This document shows positions 8,235 to 16,814 of a DNA stretch of 29,609 nt, piece after piece (the first letter of the stretch is position 1; each line of letters starts with the position of its first letter). The position numbers were made by a program, and so were the translations under genes. The notes beneath the pieces are model-generated. The model did not search any database, had not been told where the DNA came from, and was given only the letters and a program-made list of their open reading frames with translations. The DNA comes from JAJFUB01 sp964622325. GTDB lineage: Bacteria > Armatimonadota > Zipacnadia > Zipacnadales > UBA11051. The stretch lies in NCBI GenBank assembly GCA_964622325.1, contig CAZUOJ010000041.1:1-29609 (forward strand). Direction: 5' to 3'.

Positions 8235-9077
8235 CTAAAGCCATTTAATGTCCAAGGGGCGCCGCGGAGGAATTTGCTGGAAGCGTTCGGCGGGATGGCC
8301 CACAACGACAACATAATAGACTATATGATCTTCCGGCACGCCCATTTGTTGGGCGAGCGCAGGCAGCGCTTGTAAAGCCATCGAGGCATAAGCTGTAATA
8401 CAAGTGCCCAGGCCCATTGTCTCCGCCATTAATGCTATCGTCAAAGCCGCAAACGCGCAGGCCGTTTCAGGCAGCACTTCATTTTTAGCGGCGTGTATTA
8501 AGATGACAGCGGGCGCTTCAAAAAATAGCCGATCACGGCCTGCGTTGGCATTTTTTACAAAGGCTGGCACAGCCGCGGCAATATGCGCTGCCATAGGGCT
8601 TTCTCCGGATTGTTCCCTGTTCTTTTGAGCCAAATTTTCAGCATATTGTCGATAATAAGCGACAATCTCCTGTCGCAGCTGCGATAATTTTTGCGGATTT
8701 GTAATCACAACAAATTGCTGGCATTGGCAATTGGCTGCTGTTGGAATCCAGCGAGCGGCTTCCAGAAGCTGTTCTAAAAGTTCGCGGCAAACAGGCTGAG
8801 GCAAAAAGCGGCGTGTGGATCGACGCGATTGCAAAAGAGCTAGCAATTCTTTGGGCGTCACATTTAATTCGGGCGCCGGCGTAAATGCTCCGTCATATTC
8901 CAGCTCTTGCAGTGATATGGCGCCTGTCGGACAGATTGCCAGGCAATGGCCACAGCCAATGCAGGCAACGAAACTGATTTTGAGCTGCCCATTCCGTTCT
9001 CTTATCATATCTGTAGGACAGGCGGCAATGCAGGCTCCGCAATGTGTACACTTTTCTTGCTCCACATTAAAACGCAT
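8235..9077 (-). CDS. Nitroreductase fused to an N-terminal 2x[4Fe-4S] ferredoxin
   Basis: A 280-residue protein. Residues 1-55 carry two CxxCxxCxxxC clusters (Cys 10/13/16/20 and 39/42/45/49), each ending in CP as in bacterial ferredoxins. The rest is a nitroreductase-fold FMN domain (RRSTRRFLPQPV near 80, a GLGTCITAY segment, then YYVVVVGHP). Members are cytoplasmic flavin oxidoreductases; the fused ferredoxin suggests electrons come from a low-potential donor, which fits an anaerobe or facultative anaerobe. The substrate is unknown. GAGGAGG lies 6 bases before ATG 9077; the open frame extends to 9128 but lacks a ribosome site there. It lies 78 bases downstream of the GT-C gene on the same strand, so the two may be cotranscribed. 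Confidence 0.9.
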   Translation of the reverse strand: MRFNVEQEKCTHCGACIAACPTDMIRERNGQLKISFVACIGCGHCLAICPTGAISLQELEYDGAFTPAPELNVTPKELLALLQSRRSTRRFLPQPVCRELLEQLLEAARWIPTAANCQCQQFVVITNPQKLSQLRQEIVAYYRQYAENLAQKNREQSGESPMAAHIAAAVPAFVKNANAGRDRLFFEAPAVILIHAAKNEVLPETACAFAALTIALMAETMGLGTCITAYASMALQALPALAQQMGVPEDHIVYYVVVVGHPAERFQQIPPRRPLDIKWL

Positions 9078-9155
9078 TTTATGCCTCCTCGAAAAGCTTA
9101 CGGGCAAAGTGCAATGTATCCAGGGCAAAAGATATTTAAGGCAATGTGGGGGATT

Positions 9156-10493
9156 TTAGCCGCTGCTCAAAAATCGCGCCATATATAAATGCATCCATAT
9201 GGAAAGGCCCAATATGCCTGTCAGCCAGATAACAACTGCTCTCATACGCAATCGAGCGGGCCATAAGCGCCGCATTCCGGCCGCAATAAGAAAAGCCAAC
9301 GCAGGCGTGGCCTCCACGGCATATCTGCCCGGACAAATCCCTGCATTCCAATCGTGCAATACAGCCTGAAGGGAAATCAGCCAGGCGGCGGGCAATCCGG
9401 CTAAACACGCTAGCAAAAAGCTCTGGCGTGATGTAGGCTTTTCCCATAGGGCGCGGCGATGTCGCCCCAAAGCATATAATCCTGCTAACACAGGCGGCCC
9501 GAGAAAAATCAGCAATACAGCCCATCCTGCTTTTGTGCTGTAATATGGCGCAAGCAGCCAAAAGGGCGTGAGCATTGTTAAGGGAAAGACAGACAACATA
9601 ACAAAAAGCAATAATTGCTGAGCTTGTGGATGGAACACAATCGTAAAGAAGCCTAATGGCAATAGCCGGCGATTCAAAACGCGCTCTGGCAAAAGCTCGC
9701 CAAAAGACAGCCAGTTATATGCCAGCCAGACTCCTGCGAAGAGCATAATTGGCGATAGGCATGCCAGCGCAGGCTTGAGCCGGCGCCCGCTTTTGCGCCC
9801 ATACAGCCACAGGGCTACGAGGATGACAGGCACAAGCCAAACGGCTGTCATTTTTGTGATTATTCCCAGGCCCGCAATTATGCCTATCGTTAGCCACACT
9901 GAAAATTCAGAGCGCGAGGACAAAGAATCAGCTTCCGTCAATGCTCTTTGAATGAACATTAAAGTCAGCCCAGAAGCTGCTAATGAGCCCGCGGAATTGT
10001 TGATAAGCGATGTCATCATCCAATACATCGGCAACAGAGCTAAAAAGCCCACAGCCGCTAATGCTGTCGCTTCGTCATCAGGCCACAGTCGCCGTGCACA
10101 CGACGCTACAGCCGCCAGGCCTAAAAGCCCCAGGAAAACAGATACAAATTTCAGAGCTCGTTGGCCAGCTGGCGTGTCATAATCGGGAACAACATAAGAG
10201 GCGAAAGCTAATAGAATATAATAAAGAGGGGGATGTTGCGCCTGTTCCGCGCAACGAGGATCATTGGGCGTTGTGAAGCGCGGCAAGACAGGCATGTTTC
10301 TTTGTTCGCGCAACACTTTAACATATTGCAGATGATCGCCTTCGTCGGGGCCATTTAGCGGAGGCAGGCGAAAGATATTTAAGAAAGCAAAAGCTAAATA
10401 CAGCAGCAAAAGTGCGCCGACGCCGGCCTTGTAGCGGCATTCTGCCTCTTTCAGGGAAAATATCCCACGCCTCGCCTTCTCAGCCTCAAACAT
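9156..10493 (-). CDS. GT-C type membrane glycosyltransferase-like protein
   Basis: A 445-residue polytopic membrane protein with about ten hydrophobic segments. After the first helix, GPDEGDHLQYV (Asp50-Glu51) sits where GT-C enzymes (ArnT, PMT, DUF2142) place their catalytic acidic pair. QHPPLYY (86-92) is another family-typical motif. Such proteins move a sugar from a lipid-phosphate carrier to an acceptor on the outer face of the inner membrane. The acceptor and sugar are unknown. The start at 10493 is uncertain: no strong ribosome site lies right before it, and the first 20 residues are charged, so a later start is possible. It diverges from the nucleotidyltransferase gene across 157 bases. 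Confidence 0.8.
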   Translation of the reverse strand: MFEAEKARRGIFSLKEAECRYKAGVGALLLLYLAFAFLNIFRLPPLNGPDEGDHLQYVKVLREQRNMPVLPRFTTPNDPRCAEQAQHPPLYYILLAFASYVVPDYDTPAGQRALKFVSVFLGLLGLAAVASCARRLWPDDEATALAAVGFLALLPMYWMMTSLINNSAGSLAASGLTLMFIQRALTEADSLSSRSEFSVWLTIGIIAGLGIITKMTAVWLVPVILVALWLYGRKSGRRLKPALACLSPIMLFAGVWLAYNWLSFGELLPERVLNRRLLPLGFFTIVFHPQAQQLLLFVMLSVFPLTMLTPFWLLAPYYSTKAGWAVLLIFLGPPVLAGLYALGRHRRALWEKPTSRQSFLLACLAGLPAAWLISLQAVLHDWNAGICPGRYAVEATPALAFLIAAGMRRLWPARLRMRAVVIWLTGILGLSIWMHLYMARFLSSG

Positions 10494-10650
10494 ACATTCA
10501 CAATTCTATGTCCTTTAGCAATTTCCTTGTGAAACAAAAGAGCAGGAGTTTGTATCAACTGCGGGGAATTTCGCTCCTTGTCTATCAGATAGAAACAGCG
10601 CCTGGCATGCTTGGACTCATATCCGCGAAAAGCAATTACGAGGGATAAAA

Positions 10651-11679
10651 GTGAAAGGAGTCATTTTAGCTGCAGGAAAGGGCACTCGCATGTTGCCCTT
10701 AACAGAGAGGCGGCCCAAGCCGCTCGTTCCTCTTTTGGATGCTCCCATGCTGGAGCATATATTGCGAGGAATGAAACAAGCGGGCGTGAATCAAATTGCT
10801 TTTGTCATTGGCCATTTAGGGCATATGATACAGGAGTATTTTGGCAATGGCGCAACATTAGGCCTCAGCATTGAATATATCTGGCAGAAACATCCTGAAG
10901 GCACAGGGGCCGCGACCCTGCTGGCTGAAAAATTCGTGGGAAAAGAGCCTTTTATGCTTTCCTGGGGCGATATTGTCGTTGCTCCAGAGACATATTCGAA
11001 CATTTTGCGTATCTGGGAAGAGGAGCGGCCAGACGCTGTGTTGAGTCTGAATGTGGTGGAGGATCCCTGGGAAGGAGCTGCTGTGTATGTAGATGAATCC
11101 AGCTATGTGCGGCAGATTATTGAAAAGCCGCCGCGGGGGACATCGCGAACAAACTTCAATAATGCGGGAATATTTGTCTTTCCGCCTGAACTTTTTGACA
11201 TCTTGCGTTCCTTGCCTCCCTCAGCCCGCGGAGAGATTGAAGTTCCCGATGCCATTCAAACGATGCTTCACAAAGGCGCGCGCGTGCGCGGCGTCCCTAT
11301 TGTAGGCTATTGGTCGGATGTGGCGCGCCCCGCAGCTGTGTTGGAACTAAATAGCATCATTATTCGTTATCGCTGTCCGGAAAAAGCAATTATCGTTTCT
11401 GAAGACGCCCAGATAGCGCCGCAAGCATTGCTGCGGCCGCCTGTGTATATTGGCGCAGGATGTCAGATTGAAAAAGCTGAAATTGGCCCCAATGTTGCTC
11501 TAGGGGCCCATACAACGGTTGGCTCTGGCGTGCAATTAGAAAATGTGGCCACATTTGGCTACAATCATCTTCGGGGACGTTGTATTTTAAAGCATGCAGT
11601 AGTTGAAGATAGAGTAAAATTAGTGGGCGAACAATATGAGGGCAGCCGCGAGGCGCCGCTTGTTATCCTGAGGCCCTGA
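10651..11679 (+). CDS. Sugar-1-phosphate nucleotidyltransferase with left-handed beta-helix tail
   Basis: A 342-residue enzyme. Residues 1-230 are a nucleotidyltransferase with the signature AAGKGTRMLPLTERRPKPL at 7-25, WGD for metal binding near 110 and an IEKP motif. Residues 245-342 form a hexapeptide-repeat beta-helix (IGAGCQIEKAEIGPNVALGAHTTVG). This resembles archaeal and bacterial bifunctional GlmU-like or glucose-1-phosphate thymidylyl/uridylyltransferase proteins, making an NDP-sugar from NTP and sugar 1-phosphate. The helix may be structural or acetylating; no catalytic His is evident to me. The start is GTG, seven bases after GAGGG. rfbB at 22938 could use a dTDP-sugar product, but the two genes are far apart. 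Confidence 0.88.
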   Translation: MKGVILAAGKGTRMLPLTERRPKPLVPLLDAPMLEHILRGMKQAGVNQIAFVIGHLGHMIQEYFGNGATLGLSIEYIWQKHPEGTGAATLLAEKFVGKEPFMLSWGDIVVAPETYSNILRIWEEERPDAVLSLNVVEDPWEGAAVYVDESSYVRQIIEKPPRGTSRTNFNNAGIFVFPPELFDILRSLPPSARGEIEVPDAIQTMLHKGARVRGVPIVGYWSDVARPAAVLELNSIIIRYRCPEKAIIVSEDAQIAPQALLRPPVYIGAGCQIEKAEIGPNVALGAHTTVGSGVQLENVATFGYNHLRGRCILKHAVVEDRVKLVGEQYEGSREAPLVILRP

Positions 11680-11878
11680 AGCGATGTTCCCGGGCAGACA
11701 GCGATTGTGACGAGGGATAAAACGCCGTTTCTGGGGCCGAAAGGGGATTTTGGATTCTGCTGTTTTGCTGCATTTCCATAAGGCGTTCTACGCGCCCGCC
11801 CATAATTACAGCCGCAATAGCACAAAGTCCTAAAAACACGAAAGGCACACAAATAAGACAATAAATCATATTAGCCAT
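11663..11878 (-). CDS. Small single-pass membrane protein, unknown
   Basis: A 71-residue open frame. Residues 4-27 form a hydrophobic helix, followed by a basic/polar tail rich in Ser and Gln. AAAAGGG directly precedes ATG 11878 but sits nine bases before an in-frame ATG at 11869, which is therefore the more likely start. Its 3' end overlaps the convergent nucleotidyltransferase gene by 17 bases. I do not recognise it. The helix and ribosome site support a real gene, but length and overlap leave doubt. Confidence 0.4.
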   Translation of the reverse strand: MANMIYCLICVPFVFLGLCAIAAVIMGGRVERLMEMQQNSRIQNPLSAPETAFYPSSQSLSAREHRFRASG

Positions 11879-11879
11879 C

Positions 11880-12105
11880 CCTTTTAATGCAATTGACTCG
11901 CTAACAATTGAGAAAAGTTTACGCTAAAAGTGTATGCAAAAAAGTTAATAAAAGGTCTAATTCAGCTTTGCAGAGAGCTTTTATCCCCTTCGATTTTTAA
12001 AGCAATAAAATCATTTAAACGCATAAACAAAGGGAAAGCCCTGTACATATTTTTAGCTAATTTTATATCGGCACAAATAGCGCTATCTTAAGAAGAATTT
12101 TTCAG
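11880..12105. other. AT-rich divergent spacer
   Basis: An AT-rich spacer between the small minus-strand ORF and the plus-strand membrane protein gene. It must carry the promoter that opens the long plus-strand run. I see several AT-rich -10-like stretches (for example TTTTATATC near 12062) but no convincing -35 partner. No RNA gene or ORF is evident. Confidence 0.5.
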
Positions 12106-13200
12106 ATGTGTAATATTTATTCGCCCCCGATTCTCAGGCCGCTCAACGCCGCGGATATCCTGGATGCGGCAATCTGGCTCTATCGGCGCAATTTTGGCCC
12201 TTTTTTGGCAATTATCGCAGTTGTATATGTGCCTTTGGGGTTTGTGCAGATCTTGCTGTCTTATGTTGTGGGGCAAATGTTGTACAGGATGCCCGAAAAT
12301 TCTGCCGAATTCCCCTGGGAGAATTTTGTGCCGATTATTGGCGTATATTCGGGGCTTATTTTGCTGCAATTATTAGCGGTGCCTCTGGCGCAGGGAGCGT
12401 TATCTGTGGCTGTTTCCAAACGCTATTTGAATTATCCCGTGACAGTGGCTGACGCTTATGGGACAATAGGAGCGCGCTGGCTTTCCCTGATAGGCACAGT
12501 GCTGCTGATTGGATTAATTGCCAGCCTGGGAATGCTATTTTGCTTTATTCCAGGAATTTATCTGGCCATAATGTTTATATTGACGACGCCTATTATTGCC
12601 ATCGAGGGCTTGCCGGGGCTGGCCGCTATGCAGCGCAGTTGGGCGCTTGTCCAGGGAAATTGGTGGCGCTGCTTTTCCGTGTATTTATTGTTGAGCTTGC
12701 TTGTAGGATTAGTCAGCATGGGCGTAGCATGGCCTGTTAGCTCTTTGGCTATAATAATCTTGGGGCCAGACAGAATGGCTTTAGCGCAGGCTCTCTCTAC
12801 AAGTCTCAGCCAAATAGCGACTATTCTTGCCCAGCCTGTGCTGATCACAGGGCTCGTACTGCTGTATTATGATATGCGGGTGCGGAAAGAGGGCTTCGAT
12901 TTGCATATTCTGGCGCAGACATTGCATTTGCCCATGCCCGTGACAAAATATGAAGAAACATTTTCTGCTGCTCCATTGCCATCTTCCGCTAAAATGCCCG
13001 AGCCAGTTGCGGCTGAAGCTATTCCTCAAGCTTTAATTGATTATGTTTTGCACGCCTATGCCGCAGGATGGACATATCATCAAATCCAAAATGAGCTTCT
13101 TAAAACGGGCTGGAGCCCCTTGCAATTGGAAACGTGGCTGCCTCACGCCTGGAGCCTCGCCAGCAGCCACAAAAACGAAACTTCCAGTGCAGAAACTTAA
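12106..13200 (+). CDS. Polytopic membrane protein with C-terminal small helical domain
   Basis: A 364-residue protein. It opens with RPLNAADILDAAIWLYRRNF, a lead-in common to bacterial membrane proteins annotated as glycerophosphoryl diester phosphodiesterase membrane domain or DUF975-like. About six membrane helices follow between residues 33 and 258, ending with LLYYDMRVRKEGFDL, also typical. Residues about 310-350 (ALIDYVLHAYAAGW, then LKTGWSPLQLETWL) form a small helical module seen at the ends of many unrelated proteins, where a Gly-Trp precedes the last helix. Function is unknown. The ATG at 12106 has only a weak AGAAG upstream. RNase H begins 38 bases after its stop, so they may share a transcript. 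Confidence 0.78.
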   Translation: MCNIYSPPILRPLNAADILDAAIWLYRRNFGPFLAIIAVVYVPLGFVQILLSYVVGQMLYRMPENSAEFPWENFVPIIGVYSGLILLQLLAVPLAQGALSVAVSKRYLNYPVTVADAYGTIGARWLSLIGTVLLIGLIASLGMLFCFIPGIYLAIMFILTTPIIAIEGLPGLAAMQRSWALVQGNWWRCFSVYLLLSLLVGLVSMGVAWPVSSLAIIILGPDRMALAQALSTSLSQIATILAQPVLITGLVLLYYDMRVRKEGFDLHILAQTLHLPMPVTKYEETFSAAPLPSSAKMPEPVAAEAIPQALIDYVLHAYAAGWTYHQIQNELLKTGWSPLQLETWLPHAWSLASSHKNETSSAET

Positions 13201-13238
13201 GAAAAAGTTAATAGGGAATCTGGGAGGAGCTAATAGCG

Positions 13239-13688
13239 ATGTCGCAAAATAAGGCCTACATCTATACAGACGGCGCTTCTCAAGGCAATCCAGGCCCGGC
13301 AGGCGCGGGCTTTGTCATTACAAACGAGCAAGGGAATATTCTTGTGCGCCGCGCTATTCCGCTCGGCGAGACGACAGTGGGCGTGGCGGAATATCGCGCG
13401 CTGATAGCCGGGCTGGCGGAAGCCCATGCGCGCGGTTGGCGGCATATTCACATCTATACAGACAGCGAATTTATGGCCCGGCAATTGCAGGGCAGCTATA
13501 AAGTGCGCACGCCCGCCATTCGGCCGCTTTATGAATGGGCGCAAAAGCTGCGCGCACGCTTTGACAGCTTTGTCGTCGAACATCTGCCTCGGGACAAAAA
13601 TAATCTAGCAGACGAATTGGCCAAAGAAGGAGCGCGCTTATCCGCACAGGGGCCGAAAGCGGCCAATGGCCGTCGCAGCAAGCCATAA
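13239..13688 (+). CDS. Ribonuclease HI-like protein
   Basis: A 149-residue RNase H-fold protein. Asp11 (YTDGAS), Glu51 (AEYRAL), Asp75 (YTDSE) and Asp125 (NNLADELA) form the complete D-E-D-D metal-binding set. It should therefore cut the RNA strand of RNA-DNA hybrids in the cytoplasm. The compact form, without the basic handle region of E. coli RnhA, matches the reverse-transcriptase-like RNase HI family of many bacteria and archaea. GGGAGGAG lies 9 bases before ATG 13239. The C-terminal 18 residues are basic and variable. Confidence 0.9.
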   Translation: MSQNKAYIYTDGASQGNPGPAGAGFVITNEQGNILVRRAIPLGETTVGVAEYRALIAGLAEAHARGWRHIHIYTDSEFMARQLQGSYKVRTPAIRPLYEWAQKLRARFDSFVVEHLPRDKNNLADELAKEGARLSAQGPKAANGRRSKP

Positions 13689-14110
13689 TGAACATTACAA
13701 AACGCAGGACGCTTTTTAAAAAACGCCCCTAAAGAATGGGAAAAGGCGGATTCAAGAAAAAAGATGCCGCCTGTCGTAAAGGATTTCCAAGCCAGGATTA
13801 CAAGCGCTGGAAACGATTCGGATGCGGATGTGAGGAGATGGAGGCATTTGGCATGCTGCAAATCCCGTTATAATTTGCCGATTTTGGAGCCGATAGCACA
13901 AGCAAGCGTTAGTCAAACAATAAAGAGAAAAACGAAATTAGCTGAAATCAAAAATGCAGGAGCTCTGGAGGCAATAAAGGCATTGAAGAAGGCTAGGCTT
14001 GTTTTTCGAAAAGCCGCAAAAGGATAGAGGCTATTTTTGTGGAAAAATTGCATATCTATATCAAAAAACGAATTCAATACAACAACGGCTAACATAAGGA
14101 AGAGGACATT
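13689..14110. other. Spacer between RNase H and URO-D genes with doubtful small ORFs
   Basis: This 422-base stretch has no recognisable gene. On the plus strand, 13736-13873 could encode 45 residues, basic at the start (MGKGGFKKKDAACRKGF) with three cysteines (GCGC near 29-32), but its ribosome site is poor. Overlapping it, the frame of 13764-14027 ends in a Lys/Ala-rich helix-like segment (AIKALKKARLVFRKAAKG). The minus strand of 13913-14152 is open and hydrophobic, as expected opposite a Lys/Ala-rich frame. A TATAAT at 13870 lies 15 bases after TTGGCA. Possibly the remains of a small gene; I cannot decide. Confidence 0.35.
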
Positions 14111-15184
14111 GTGACAAAGCGCGAACGAGTTTTGACGGCAATGAATCGGCAAAGGCCGGATCGCGTGCCCAAAGCCGCTTCATTTACGCCGGCTGTGCAA
14201 AAGATGTTCGAAGAGAAAACAGGCTGTAAGGATCCGGCGGCCTATTTTGATTATGACGCGACAGGTGTGGGCTTTGCGGAGCCGCAAACAGCTGTGAATT
14301 GGGCTGATTGGTACGGCTATGCCCATCCTGAAGGCACGACATACAGCGAATATGGCACGGCCCATATTCCCGGCAGCTTTTATCATTTCTGGAAGTTAGA
14401 TTATCCGATGAAACATGTGACCAGTGTGCAGGAAATGGAGGAATTCCCCTGGCCGGATTTTACGCCCGCGTATCGGCATCAGCATTTAGAGGAATCCGTG
14501 CGGCAGCTTCATGAGCAAGGATGGTATGTGCAGGGCGGGGTCGGCCATATCTGGGAAAATGCGTGGCAGATTGTCTCTATGGAAAAATTGATGATGGATT
14601 TTGTGCTGCATCCGGAGCAGGCGGCGTATGTGCTGGATCGCGTCACAGAGGATCGCGTGTTTCAGGCGCGGCGTTTTGCCGAGGCGGATGTGGATTGTTT
14701 GCTCTGCGGCGATGATGTGGCCATGCAGCACAAAATGATGATGAGCCCGGAAATGTGGCGGCAGTGGCTGAAGCCCCGCTGGGCAAAAGTATGGGCTGCC
14801 GCCCGGGAAATTAAGCCGGACATCCAGATTTTTTATCATTCCGATGGCAATGTGGAGGCGATAATTCCCGATTTGATTGAAATTGGAATGACAATTCTTA
14901 ATCCCGTGCAGCCCGAATGCATGGATCCTGCTCAGCTGAAAGCCCAATATGGCGATCGGATTGCGTTTTGGGGCTGTGTGGGCACGCAAACAGTCTTCCC
15001 CTTTGGCACTCCCCAGGAAATGAAGCAAACGGTTAAATGGCTAATTGAGACAGTAGGCAAAGATGGCGGCTTATTTCTTGCTCCCACACATGTGCTGGAG
15101 CCTGATGTGCCCTGGGAAAATATCGTGGCCTTCTTTGAGGCCGTAAAGGAGTATGGAGATTATGGACAGGAAGAAGACTTTTAA
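14111..15184 (+). CDS. Uroporphyrinogen decarboxylase (URO-D) family protein, methyltransferase-like
   Basis: A 357-residue TIM-barrel protein of the URO-D superfamily. The start (KRERVLTAMNRQRPDRVP) and FYHSDGNVEAIIPDLIEIGMTILNPVQPE are typical of the branch that includes MtaA/CmuA-like corrinoid methyltransferases, not of housekeeping HemE. The YHSDGN and WGCVGTQ segments would form part of the metal/substrate pocket. This branch is expanded in planctomycete-like and Lentisphaerota genomes, where the substrate is usually unknown. There is no corrinoid-binding protein next to it. The start is GTG at 14111 after AAGGAAGAGG. The lipoprotein gene follows 20 bases after its stop. Confidence 0.85.
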   Translation: MTKRERVLTAMNRQRPDRVPKAASFTPAVQKMFEEKTGCKDPAAYFDYDATGVGFAEPQTAVNWADWYGYAHPEGTTYSEYGTAHIPGSFYHFWKLDYPMKHVTSVQEMEEFPWPDFTPAYRHQHLEESVRQLHEQGWYVQGGVGHIWENAWQIVSMEKLMMDFVLHPEQAAYVLDRVTEDRVFQARRFAEADVDCLLCGDDVAMQHKMMMSPEMWRQWLKPRWAKVWAAAREIKPDIQIFYHSDGNVEAIIPDLIEIGMTILNPVQPECMDPAQLKAQYGDRIAFWGCVGTQTVFPFGTPQEMKQTVKWLIETVGKDGGLFLAPTHVLEPDVPWENIVAFFEAVKEYGDYGQEEDF

Positions 15185-15204
15185 AGCCAGAAAGGAGCAT
15201 AGAG

Positions 15205-16188
15205 ATGTCGCCACGCCGCTGGATTTTTATTCTATTGGTGGGGGGCTTCATTTTAGGTGGCAGCGGCTGTCTCAACATCACAATGGATGTTTCTGTAGCG
15301 CCGGATTTGAGCAGCCGCGCCCGCCTGGCCATTGCCGTCGATTCCTCTCTGGCTGAAATGGGCAAAGAAAGTGGCGGCTTGCAGCAAATCCCCAAGCCGC
15401 CCACGCCGAATTGGTCAGTGCGTGAATACAAGGAAGGCAATTGGGATGTTACAGAAATTATAGGTCAAGCCAAGCCAGGCGAAGCGCTCTTCCCAGATGA
15501 ATCAGATAGCCCAAAGCTTGAAATGCAGGTGGTGCCGCATCGCCTGAGCACATTTTATCATTTGAAGCTCATTATGCCTACGCCTTCTCCAAAAGCGAAT
15601 CCGCTATCCGGCGAAAAGCCTCCAGATACGATGGGCGCTCCGGAGCAGCTTGTGATGTCCTCTTTTGCCTCCTCGCTGCAGCTTCAGCTTTCGTTGCAGG
15701 GCCCCGGATTTGTGCGCGCCTCTACAGGCGAAGCTGCGGCAAACGGCCAGGCCGTGTGGAAGCTCAATTTGATGGATTTGCAGCCCAAAAAGAGTTTGCC
15801 TGAATTTCGGCTCACGACCGAATTGCCCAATTGGCGGCACATCGGCCATCTGGCGGATCAGCTTGTTATGCGCGGGGCGCCGCCAAATGTCGGCAGTTGC
15901 TTGCTTGAAGCCCTGCAACGCCAGCTCTTGCCCAATCCGCCGCTGAATGTCGCAGCCGCCGAGAAATTGAGCGCCATCGATTATCTGCGTTTGCTGGAGA
16001 TTATCCAGAAGCTAGACGCCGCTGCCAGCCCGGCGCTCACGGAAGCTTTCTTTGCCCAGCTGTGTCTGAATGATACGGAAACGACAAGCGCTCAGATTGC
16101 GCAGATACATGCGAAAGTGATGGCTCTGGATGTGCGCCAGCTTATCGCGCGCGCCTCTTTGCAGGGCATAATTGATGCTGTGCGTTAA
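15205..16188 (+). CDS. Probable lipoprotein, unknown function
   Basis: A 327-residue protein with an N-terminal signal helix (RRWIFILLVGGFILGG) followed by SGC at 20-22. The Cys could be lipidated, but the lipobox is imperfect (Gly at -3 where Leu is expected). The first mature stretch, CLNITMDVSVAPDLSSRARLAI, resembles the start of LppM/DUF3153-like domains; this is a weak likeness. The middle is Pro-rich and the last third is helical. AAAGGAG lies 7 bases before ATG 15205, and the gene follows the URO-D gene by 20 bases, suggesting cotranscription. I do not recognise a function. Confidence 0.75.
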   Translation: MSPRRWIFILLVGGFILGGSGCLNITMDVSVAPDLSSRARLAIAVDSSLAEMGKESGGLQQIPKPPTPNWSVREYKEGNWDVTEIIGQAKPGEALFPDESDSPKLEMQVVPHRLSTFYHLKLIMPTPSPKANPLSGEKPPDTMGAPEQLVMSSFASSLQLQLSLQGPGFVRASTGEAAANGQAVWKLNLMDLQPKKSLPEFRLTTELPNWRHIGHLADQLVMRGAPPNVGSCLLEALQRQLLPNPPLNVAAAEKLSAIDYLRLLEIIQKLDAAASPALTEAFFAQLCLNDTETTSAQIAQIHAKVMALDVRQLIARASLQGIIDAVR

Positions 16189-16358
16189 AAAAGTCAGTGG
16201 GCAAAGGCATAGGCATGGAGACGCAAGGAAGCTTTTCTCGTTTGCCTGTGGGATATCGAAGAAAGGAACATAAGCTGGCCGCAAAACATTGAATCAAATA
16301 GAACACAATGCGGCAAAAATAATAATTGCAAGAACGGAGCGTAAGGCAGGAAAAAGCC
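16189..16358. other. Short spacer before the DUF1232 gene
   Basis: No gene is supported here. A 25-codon plus-strand frame from 16215 and minus-strand frames lack ribosome sites and family likeness. I see no terminator hairpin. Confidence 0.4.
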
Positions 16359-16676
16359 ATGAACTTTGCCGAGAAAGTGGCGTATTATACATCGCCGGCG
16401 GGCCGCCTGCGGCTGCTGTTGCATTTGCCCAATTTAATTAAATTATTCTGGCGGCTTTTAAGGGATCGACGCGTGGGATTGCTGCCCAAAATAATTTTTC
16501 TAGCGGGTGTGGCGTATTTTATTATCCCTCTGGATTTGATCCCCGATTTTCCGCTTGTGGGGCTGGGACAAATCGATGATTTTGCGGTTTTGCTCGTGGC
16601 CTCGCGGCTTTTCATTGCGCTGGCGCCGCGCAATGTAGTCGAGGAGCATGTGCATCTGATTGACTCGGGCGCTTAG
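16359..16676 (+). CDS. DUF1232 (YkvA-like) membrane protein
   Basis: A 105-residue protein. The hallmark PLDLIPDFPLVGLGQIDDFAVLLVA stretch (IPLDLIPD at about 56-63, then DD) identifies DUF1232. Members are small proteins with one or two membrane-associated helices; YkvA of Bacillus is the named example, and the function is unknown. ATG 16359 follows GGCAGGAAAAAGCC, a fair ribosome site, while an in-frame TTG at 16326 has none. It is in the same direction as its neighbours, with spacers of over 100 bases on each side. Confidence 0.88.
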   Translation: MNFAEKVAYYTSPAGRLRLLLHLPNLIKLFWRLLRDRRVGLLPKIIFLAGVAYFIIPLDLIPDFPLVGLGQIDDFAVLLVASRLFIALAPRNVVEEHVHLIDSGA

Positions 16677-16814
16677 AAATTTGAAAAAAGAAGACACAAA
16701 ATCCACAAATTCCATAAAGATATTGTGGGGCGGCTCGAATTGTATAGAGACTCTGTTTCTTTAACAGGTTTTCGGATTATTTTCCAGGAATAGAGGGCTT
16801 GAGGAATTGGGGCA

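Noticed and set aside
13913..14152. 79-codon hydrophobic frame on the minus strand
   Set aside because: It is opposite a Lys/Ala-rich stretch and overlaps the start of the URO-D gene, with no ribosome site, so its hydrophobicity is likely a mirror effect.
14486..15028. 180-codon minus-strand frame, His- and Ile-rich
   Set aside because: It is antisense to the URO-D family gene and shows the composition expected of a shadow.
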